Shown here: positions 46,299-52,336 of the stretch, in pieces
Numbering within the stretch: position 1 is the stretch's first letter
Layout: each line of letters begins with the position of its first letter
Origin: Pseudomonas sp. PB106
GTDB lineage: Bacteria > Pseudomonadota > Gammaproteobacteria > Pseudomonadales > Pseudomonadaceae
Length of the DNA: 52,336 nucleotides
Assembly (NCBI RefSeq): GCF_009764645.1
Contig: NZ_RWIM01000020.1
Location: 1 to 52,336 of the forward strand
Reading direction: 5' to 3'
The notes under the pieces: model-generated
What the model saw: only the letters and a program-made list of their open reading frames with translations
Told to the model about the DNA's origin: nothing
The model's database searches: none
Program-made: the position numbers and the translations under genes

Positions 46299-47999
46299 AT
46301 GAAAATCTCCAGACAAGCCTACGCCGACATGTTCGGCCCCACCGTCGGCGACAAGGTGCGCCTGGCCGACACCGAGTTGTGGATCGAAGTCGAAAAAGAC
46401 TTCACCACTTACGGCGAAGAAGTGAAATTCGGCGGCGGCAAAGTCATCCGCGATGGCCAGGGCCAAAGCCAGTTGCTCGCCGCCGAAGTGGTCGACACGC
46501 TGATCACCAACGCGCTGATCATTGACCACTGGGGCATCGTCAAAGCTGACGTCGGCCTCAAGGACGGGCGCATCGCCGCCATCGGCAAGGCCGGCAACCC
46601 GGACGTGCAACCCAACGTCACCATCGCCATCGGCGCCGGCACCGAAGTGATTGCCGGCGAGGGCATGATCCTTACCGCCGGCGGCATCGACACGCACATC
46701 CACTTCATTTGCCCGCAGCAGATCGAAGAAGCGCTGATGAGCGGCGTCACCACCATGATTGGCGGCGGCACCGGCCCGGCCACCGGCACCAACGCCACCA
46801 CCTGCACTTCGGGCCCGTGGCATCTGGCGCGCATGCTCCAGGCCGCCGATGCGTTCCCGATGAACATCGGCCTCACCGGCAAAGGCAACGCCAGCCTGCC
46901 GGAGCCATTGATCGAACAGGTCAAGGCCGGCGCCATCGGCCTCAAGTTGCACGAGGACTGGGGCACCACCCCGGCGAGCATCGACAACTGCCTGAGCGTT
47001 GCCGATCAGTTCGACGTGCAGGTAGCGATCCACACCGACACCCTCAACGAATCCGGGTTCGTCGAAACCACCCTCGGCGCGTTCAAGGGCCGCACCATTC
47101 ACACCTATCACACCGAAGGTGCCGGCGGTGGTCACGCGCCAGACATCATCAAGGCCTGCGGCTTCCCCAACGTGCTGCCAAGTTCGACCAACCCGACCCG
47201 GCCGTTCACCCGCAACACCATCGACGAACACCTCGACATGCTGATGGTCTGCCACCACCTCGACCCAAGCATCGCCGAAGACGTCGCCTTCGCCGAAAGC
47301 CGCATCCGTCGCGAAACAATTGCCGCCGAAGACATTCTCCACGACCTCGGCGCGTTCTCGATGATCAGTTCCGACAGCCAGGCCATGGGCCGTGTCGGCG
47401 AAGTCATCACGCGCACCTGGCAGACCGCCGACAAGATGAAAAAACAGCGTGGCCCGCTGCCACAGGACGGCGAAGGCAACGACAACTTCCGCGCCAAACG
47501 CTACATCGCCAAGTACACGATCAACCCGGCGATCACCCATGGCATCAGCCATGAAGTCGGTTCGATCGAAGTCGGCAAGTGGGCCGATCTGGTGCTCTGG
47601 CGCCCGGCGTTCTTCGGCGTGAAACCGACGCTGATCCTCAAGGGCGGCGCGATTGCCGCGAGCCTGATGGGCGACGCCAACGCTTCGATTCCAACGCCGC
47701 AACCGGTGCACTACCGCCCGATGTTCGCCAGTTATGGCGGCTCGCTGCACGCCACCAGCCTGACCTTTATCAGCCAAGCAGCGCAGGAAGCCGGATTGCC
47801 GGAAGCGTTGGGGTTGAAGAAGAAAATCGCCGTGGTGAAGGGATGCCGTGATGTGCAGAAAACCGATCTGATTCACAACGACTATCTGCCGAACATCGAT
47901 GTTGATCCGCAGACGTATCAGGTCAAGGCTGACGGTGTGTTGCTGTGGTGCGAGCCGGCGGAAACGCTGCCGATGGCGCAGCGGTACTTTCTGTTCTGA
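46299..47999 (+). CDS. ureC: Urease alpha (catalytic) subunit
   Basis: The nickel-containing catalytic subunit, 566 residues. The ligands are all present: His133 and His135 (GGIDTHIHF), the carbamylated Lys216 (GLKLHEDWG), His245 (AIHTDTLNE), His271 ([11 protein letters not shown]) and Asp359 (SSDSQAMGR). The flap and catalytic histidine lie in MVCHHLD. It should hydrolyse urea to ammonia and carbamate once activated by UreDEFG. A REP doublet separates it from ureB and a strong terminator follows. Confidence 0.98.
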   Translation: MKISRQAYADMFGPTVGDKVRLADTELWIEVEKDFTTYGEEVKFGGGKVIRDGQGQSQLLAAEVVDTLITNALIIDHWGIVKADVGLKDGRIAAIGKAGNPDVQPNVTIAIGAGTEVIAGEGMILTAGGIDTHIHFICPQQIEEALMSGVTTMIGGGTGPATGTNATTCTSGPWHLARMLQAADAFPMNIGLTGKGNASLPEPLIEQVKAGAIGLKLHEDWGTTPASIDNCLSVADQFDVQVAIHTDTLNESGFVETTLGAFKGRTIHTYHTEGAGGGHAPDIIKACGFPNVLPSSTNPTRPFTRNTIDEHLDMLMVCHHLDPSIAEDVAFAESRIRRETIAAEDILHDLGAFSMISSDSQAMGRVGEVITRTWQTADKMKKQRGPLPQDGEGNDNFRAKRYIAKYTINPAITHGISHEVGSIEVGKWADLVLWRPAFFGVKPTLILKGGAIAASLMGDANASIPTPQPVHYRPMFASYGGSLHATSLTFISQAAQEAGLPEALGLKKKIAVVKGCRDVQKTDLIHNDYLPNIDVDPQTYQVKADGVLLWCEPAETLPMAQRYFLF

Positions 48000-48007
48000 C
48001 CACAAAA

Positions 48008-48029
48008 AAAAGGCCCTTCGGGGCCTTTT
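48008..48029. terminator. Bidirectional terminator after ureC
   Basis: AAAAGGCCC, a TTCG tetraloop and GGGCCTTTT form a perfect nine-bp stem with A and T runs. It closes the urease operon. Confidence 0.92.
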
Positions 48030-48060
48030 GTTTGTTTACCAGTTAAACCGCGTTTTCGTT

Positions 48061-48152
48061 CATCGCTGGCAAGCCAGCTCCCACAGTTTCTGCGTCGAGC
48101 TGAAATCCATGTTCCAACTCAAACCCTGTGGGAGCTGGCTTGCCAGCGATGA
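48061..48152. repeat. CATCGCTGGCAAGCCAGCTCCCACAG-type REP doublet
   Basis: Inverted units CATCGCTGGCAAGCC…CCCACAG and CTGTGGGAGC…CCAGCGATG face each other. This third REP family also occurs at 51053. Confidence 0.88.
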
Positions 48153-48187
48153 GGCCAGATCAGCCAGCCGGAAAATACCAGACTGAC

Positions 48188-48493
48188 CTACTCAACCACC
48201 AACCGCCCCAACCGCTGCCGCAACATACGGTTCTCGGCACGCAATTCGCGCACCTCTTCCAGCAGATCCAGCGCCAGCGCAACCCCTTCCCACTCAAGCT
48301 CCAGATCCCGGCGCAGCTTCGCCGCACGCTTGGCCAGGGCCAATTCGTAATCGGTGAAGCGCCATTCCCGGGGCTGCGCGCCCTGAGGTTCGAGGATGCC
48401 GTGTTCGACGATTTCGATCACGTAGACGTCCGACAAATCGGCCGCCTCACAGAATTCTGCCAGGTCCAGTTGAACGATCAGGGGGCTGCTCAT
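48188..48493 (-). CDS. cbpM: Chaperone modulator CbpM
   Basis: A 101-residue partner that inhibits the DnaJ-like protein CbpA by binding its J-domain. LDLAEFCEAADLSDVYVIEIVEHGILEP and the C-terminal coiled coil (EEVRELRAENRMLRQRL) fit the MerR-like CbpM family. It lies 23 bases after cbpA in the same direction. Confidence 0.93.
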   Translation of the reverse strand: MSSPLIVQLDLAEFCEAADLSDVYVIEIVEHGILEPQGAQPREWRFTDYELALAKRAAKLRRDLELEWEGVALALDLLEEVRELRAENRMLRQRLGRLVVE

Positions 48494-48516
48494 GATGGGC
48501 TACTCCGTCGTCGGAT

Positions 48517-49467
48517 TCAGAAGTTCTCTCGCGGGTTGAACGCAGCTTTCTTCGCCAGTTCCTGCCACAGCGCCTTGACCTCGTCGTCGGCCGCTTTCGG
48601 CATCACCGCTTTAAGTTGCACAAACAGGTAGCCGCGCTCACCAGCCTTGTTTTTCAGACCATGACCTTTGGCGCGCATGCGCTGACCGTTCTGGCTGCCG
48701 GCCGGGACCTTGAGGTTGATCTTGCCGGTCAGGGTCGGCACCGCCACTTCGGCGCCCAGCGCCAGCTCCCACGGAGCCAACGGCAACGTGATGATGAGGT
48801 TTTCACCTTCCACATCGAATTTCGGGTGCGGCGCAAAACGAATGGTCAGGTACAGGTCGCCATTCGCCCCGCCACCTACGCCCGGTGCGCCTTGGCCTTT
48901 GAGGCGGATGCGCTCGCCGTCGGTCACGCCTGCCGGGATTTTCACGTTGAGGTTTTTGCTGGTGTTGCTGACGTGCTGGCCGTTGGCGTTGTATTGCGGC
49001 ACCTGGAAGGTGACTTTCTTCGATTCGTTAGCGAGCGTCTCCTCAAGGAAGATCGGCAGTTCCATTTCCACGTCTTGCCCTCGGCGCCCTGCACTGCGTT
49101 GTTGCCGACCCTCGCCGCCACCGAAACCGGGGCCGCGATTGCCGAAGATCGAACTGAAGAAGTCCGAGAAGTCGCCGGTGTCCTGACCGCCGCCGCCAAA
49201 GCCGCCACGGCTCTGCCAGCCCGGTGGCCCCTGGAATGGCTGACCGTGCTGGCCATAACGGCGCAGCTCGTCGTATTCGGCACGTTTGTCGGCGCTTTTC
49301 AGCGCTTCATAGGCTTCCGACGCGTCCTTGAATTTCTCCTCGGCGTCTTTTTCCTTGCTGACATCGGGGTGGTATTTGCGCGCCAGCTTGCGATAGGCCG
49401 CTTTGATCGCCTTGTCGTCAGCTGTCGGCTCCACGCCGAGTATCTTGTAATAGTCTTTGAAGTCCAT
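48517..49467 (-). CDS. cbpA: DnaJ-like curved-DNA-binding protein CbpA
   Basis: A DnaJ-type co-chaperone, 316 residues. The J-domain ([23 protein letters not shown] with the HPD motif) is followed by a Gly/Phe-rich linker ([13 protein letters not shown]) and two C-terminal DnaJ substrate-binding domains ([42 protein letters not shown]). There is no zinc-finger domain, as expected for CbpA. The ATG at 49467 (MDFKDYYK) was chosen; a GTG at 49482 adds five residues. Confidence 0.95.
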   Translation of the reverse strand: MDFKDYYKILGVEPTADDKAIKAAYRKLARKYHPDVSKEKDAEEKFKDASEAYEALKSADKRAEYDELRRYGQHGQPFQGPPGWQSRGGFGGGGQDTGDFSDFFSSIFGNRGPGFGGGEGRQQRSAGRRGQDVEMELPIFLEETLANESKKVTFQVPQYNANGQHVSNTSKNLNVKIPAGVTDGERIRLKGQGAPGVGGGANGDLYLTIRFAPHPKFDVEGENLIITLPLAPWELALGAEVAVPTLTGKINLKVPAGSQNGQRMRAKGHGLKNKAGERGYLFVQLKAVMPKAADDEVKALWQELAKKAAFNPRENF

Positions 49468-49758
49468 TGAAGGAATCACCATCCGTTATCGATTTCGCGC
49501 CGATGCCAGCATGCGCCGATTCGCGCGTGCCAGGTTGACCGATCTCAAGGTTGTGACCGGGTGGCGCAGCAGAAGTTTATCGGCAGTGGACGGCGGTTCT
49601 TGTGACCGCCGGTGGTTCTGCCGGCCCATGCCAGCAAGTTTGGGGCAAAGCTGCGACTTTCAAGCAGTCTAGTCGCGAAATAGCTGATGACCGGCCTTCG
49701 ATTCTGGCGCGCACTGACATACACTGCGCGGCCGTTTTTTTGACCGGAACCGAAAGAC

Positions 49759-51033
49759 ATGAAAGACGCCTCTCCAGCCCGTGCCTGCGGCATCGACTTC
49801 GGCACGTCCAACTCCACCGTCGGCTGGCTGCGCCCCGGCATGGAAACGATGATCGCGCTGGAAGACGACAAGATCACCCTGCCGTCGGTGGTCTTCTTCA
49901 ACATTGAGGAACGCCGTCCGGTTTACGGCCGTCTGGCGCTGCACGAGTACCTGGAAGGCTACGAAGGCCGGCTGATGCGCTCGCTGAAAAGCCTGCTCGG
50001 TTCCAAGCTGATCAAGCACGACACCAGCGTCCTTGGCACGGCGATGCCGTTCAAGGACTTGCTCGGTCTGTTCATCGGTCAGCTGAAGAGCCGCGCCGAG
50101 ACCGCCGCCGGTCGGGAATTCGAACAAGTGGTGCTCGGGCGTCCGGTGTTCTTCGTCGATGACGACCCACTGGCTGACCAGGAAGCTGAAGACACTTTGG
50201 TCGACGTGGCCAAGAAGATCGGTTTTAAAGAAGTCTCGTTCCAGTACGAACCGATTGCGGCGGCCTTCGACTACGAGTCGACCATCGAAAAAGAAGAGCT
50301 GGTGCTGATCGTCGACATCGGCGGTGGTACCTCCGACTTCTCGCTGGTGCGCCTGTCGCCAGAGCGTCGTGGTTACGACAACCGTCACGATGACATCCTT
50401 GCCACCGGCGGCGTGCACATCGGCGGGACCGACTTCGACAAGCAGCTGAGCCTGCAGGGCCTGATGCCGCTGTTCGGCTACGGCAGCCGCATGAAGAGCG
50501 GCGCCTACATGCCGACCAGCCACCACATGAACCTGGCGACCTGGCACACCATCAACTCGGTGTACTCGCAGAAATCCAGCCTGGCGTTGGGCAGCATGCG
50601 CTACGACATCGAAGACACCGGCGGCATCGACCGTCTGTTCAAGTTGATCGAACAGCGCGCCGGGCACTGGCTGGCGATGGAAGTCGAAGAAACCAAGATC
50701 CAGCTGACCCACACCGACAGCCGCCATGTGCCGTTGGACCGGATCGAGCCAGGGTTGAGCGTAGAGTTGACGCGCGCGTTGTTTGAATCGGCAATCGATG
50801 CGCTGCTGGAGCGCGTGCGCGGCAGCGTCACGCAGCTGTTGAACGATGCCGGTGTGGCCGTGGATCAGGTTGATACGGTGTTCTTCACCGGCGGTTCGAG
50901 CGGGATTCCGGCGCTGCGCAACAGCGTCTCAGCAATGCTGCCGAATGCGCGGCATGTCGAAGGGAATATCTTTGGCAGCATTGGTAGCGGTTTGGCGATT
51001 GAAGCCATGAAGCGCTACGGCGCCATGAACTGA
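49759..51033 (+). CDS. yegD: YegD-like Hsp70-family chaperone
   Basis: A 424-residue member of the Hsp70 superfamily that lacks most of the substrate-binding lid. It has the actin-fold ATPase: phosphate-1 loop CGIDFGTSNSTVGWLR, phosphate-2 VLIVDIGGGTSDFSL, and adenosine motif VFFTGGSSGIPALR. It is shorter than DnaK and fits the YegD group, whose clients are unknown. It diverges from cbpA across 291 bases that likely hold both promoters; a stress-response role is an inference from that context. Confidence 0.9.
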   Translation: MKDASPARACGIDFGTSNSTVGWLRPGMETMIALEDDKITLPSVVFFNIEERRPVYGRLALHEYLEGYEGRLMRSLKSLLGSKLIKHDTSVLGTAMPFKDLLGLFIGQLKSRAETAAGREFEQVVLGRPVFFVDDDPLADQEAEDTLVDVAKKIGFKEVSFQYEPIAAAFDYESTIEKEELVLIVDIGGGTSDFSLVRLSPERRGYDNRHDDILATGGVHIGGTDFDKQLSLQGLMPLFGYGSRMKSGAYMPTSHHMNLATWHTINSVYSQKSSLALGSMRYDIEDTGGIDRLFKLIEQRAGHWLAMEVEETKIQLTHTDSRHVPLDRIEPGLSVELTRALFESAIDALLERVRGSVTQLLNDAGVAVDQVDTVFFTGGSSGIPALRNSVSAMLPNARHVEGNIFGSIGSGLAIEAMKRYGAMN

Positions 51034-51052
51034 TCCAAGACCGCGTTGCGCC

Positions 51053-51136
51053 CATCGCTGGCAAGCCAGCTCCCACAGGATTGATACCGCTTTCGAAAGC
51101 GGCGCAGAACCTGTGGGAGCTGGCTTGCCAGCGATG
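51053..51136. repeat. CATCGCTGGCAAGCC-type REP doublet between yegD and the AI-2E gene
   Basis: Inverted CATCGCTGGCAAGCC and CTGTGGGAGC…GCGATG units, the same family as at 48061, between convergent genes. Confidence 0.88.
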
Positions 51137-51165
51137 GCGTCAGCTAAGGCAACACCGTTATCGGA

Positions 51166-52179
51166 TCAAACCATCCCGCCCAGCTTCAACTCACTCTTCA
51201 GATACGCGTAATAAATCGGCCCCGCCACCACCCCCGGCAAGCCGAACGCGGCCTCGAACACCAGCATCGCCAGCAGCAACTCCCACGACTTGGCACTGAT
51301 CTGCCCGCCGACAATGCGCGCGTTGAGGAAGTATTCGAGCTTGTGGATAACGATCAGATAACCCAACGCCGCCACCGCCACCCAGATCGACAGCGACAGG
51401 CCGACGATGGTGATCAGCGTGTTGGAAATCAGGTTGCCGATCACCGGCAGCAAGCCGAGCAGGAAGGTCAGCACGATCAGGGTTTTGGTCAGCGGAAGCT
51501 TGACGCCGAACATCGGCAGGATCACCGCGAGGAAGATCCCGGTGAAGAAGGTGTTGAGCAAGGCAATCTTGATTTGCGCGAAGACGATATTGCGGAACGC
51601 TTGCACCAACAGGTGCAGACGATCGAACAACGCTGCCGCCAACGGTTTGCGTTTGGTGAGGTCGGGAACCCGCTGCAGGGCGATGATTGCGCCAAGCACC
51701 ATGCCGATCAGCAACGTCACGAACATGTGCGCAGCGTCTTTGCCGACCAGTTGCAGCTCCGAGAGATGCTTGCTCAGCCATTCGCCAATCGCCACGCGAA
51801 ATTCACCGGCGCTGGCGGGTAGATAGGCGTCGATGAACGGCGGCAATTGTCCGCGAGCGCGGTCGACCACGCCCATGAATTTATCCAGCGAGGCGCCGGG
51901 GTTTTCCGCTTCATGCAGCAGGAAACTGATCGCGCCGGCGAAGATCAGCGCCAGCACACTCACCACCAGCGTGCCCAGCAACGCCACCGCCAGCCAACGC
52001 GCGCGGCGGCCTTCGATCAGCCGCTGCAATTGCGGGGTGAGCATGTTGACCAGCTCGAACACCAGCAGACCGGCCAGCAGGCTCGGCAACAAGCGCAGCG
52101 GCAGCACCAGCAGCAAACCGCCGAAAATAATGATGCAACTGACCCAGAACACTACATGACGCTCAGAAAACGTTGGCAT
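51166..52179 (-). CDS. AI-2E family (PerM-like) transporter
   Basis: A 337-residue inner-membrane protein with about seven or eight helices: FWVSCIIIFGGLLLVLPLRLLPSLLAGLLVFELVN, LAVALLGTLVVSVLALIFAGAI, and the C-terminal block with LLGLLPVIGNLISN and AFGLPGVVAGPIYYAYLKSEL. This matches the AI-2E/PerM family, formerly named for autoinducer-2 export; the real substrate is often unknown. The ATG is at 52179. The two parts quoted are segments of a longer run. Confidence 0.88.
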   Translation of the reverse strand: MPTFSERHVVFWVSCIIIFGGLLLVLPLRLLPSLLAGLLVFELVNMLTPQLQRLIEGRRARWLAVALLGTLVVSVLALIFAGAISFLLHEAENPGASLDKFMGVVDRARGQLPPFIDAYLPASAGEFRVAIGEWLSKHLSELQLVGKDAAHMFVTLLIGMVLGAIIALQRVPDLTKRKPLAAALFDRLHLLVQAFRNIVFAQIKIALLNTFFTGIFLAVILPMFGVKLPLTKTLIVLTFLLGLLPVIGNLISNTLITIVGLSLSIWVAVAALGYLIVIHKLEYFLNARIVGGQISAKSWELLLAMLVFEAAFGLPGVVAGPIYYAYLKSELKLGGMV

Positions 52180-52272
52180 ACAGCCTCAAAACGAACGGCG
52201 TAAAAGGATTGGCAGTCTGCCAGCGTTCCAGCGCCGAAGCGAGCGCAGGCCCCGGGCCGTCGTCGCGCCGAA

Positions 52273-52336
52273 AAGATCGCAGCCTGCGGCAGCTCCTACA
52301 GAATCGCAGCTCTCATGTAGGAGCTGCCGCAGGCTG
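52273..52336. repeat. REP doublet cut by the window end
   Basis: GATCGCAGCCTGCGGCAGCTCCTACAG is followed after a short spacer by TGTAGGAGCTGCCGCAGG, the same family as at 1 and 5579. The right arm runs off the end. Confidence 0.82.

Overview
This window is a chromosomal segment of a fluorescent Pseudomonas (P. fluorescens group). The grounds are the high GC content, the gene order prmA–dusB–fis–purH–purD–retS–marC and urtABCDE–ureD–ureA–ureB–ureC (which from memory sit next to each other in P. aeruginosa), the cob gene set, and three kinds of Pseudomonas-type REP palindromes. No rRNA, tRNA, CRISPR array, integrase or transposase was seen.

Layout. (1) 159–10534, plus strand: core genes for L11 methylation (prmA), a zinc-ribbon/DUF3426 membrane protein, dusB–fis, purH, purD, the hybrid sensor RetS and a MarC-family membrane protein. 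(2) 10587–17579, minus: one giant gene for a 2330-residue toxin-like protein. It has a clostridial-toxin-type glycosyltransferase domain, a C/H/D cysteine-protease-like domain, a hydrophobic TcdA/TcdB-type pore/translocation region and a long beta-rich tail, an architecture like lymphostatin (LifA/Efa1). (3) 17975–28080: cobalamin corrin-ring genes in two divergent blocks, cobJ-cobI-cobH-cobG (minus) and cobL-cbiD-cobK (plus). Three unrecognised minus-strand genes (22471–24818) separate the blocks and look like diverged paralogues of each other. (4) 28240–28836: a RelE/HigB-like toxin and antitoxin pair. (5) 28935–34002: copper genes: two DUF2946 proteins, a PCu(A)C chaperone, an OprC-like TonB receptor and a PepSY membrane protein. 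(6) 34110–37463, minus: a 1117-residue protein made of five ~220-residue units that resemble DUF4329. (7) 37767–47999, plus: urea ABC transporter and urease structural genes with two GNAT acetyltransferases, preceded by a sigma-54 promoter and a candidate NtrC box. (8) 48188–52179: cbpM–cbpA co-chaperone genes, a YegD-like Hsp70 and an AI-2E-family membrane protein.

How the genes work together. The urt/ure genes form a nitrogen-scavenging unit that imports urea and hydrolyses it to ammonia; the accessory genes ureE, ureF and ureG are not in the window. The copper genes cover outer-membrane uptake, periplasmic handling and an inner-membrane step. The cob genes cover the middle of corrin-ring synthesis and mix aerobic-type (cobG) and anaerobic-type (cbiD, CbiG-like) enzymes. 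Three accessory loci with no recognised secretion signal or transporter nearby (giant toxin, three-paralogue cluster, five-repeat protein) lie among housekeeping genes. In P. aeruginosa, as I recall it, marC and urtA are neighbours, so 10.5–37.7 kb here looks like the variable part.

Limits: all family names come from motif recognition by eye; no database search was run.
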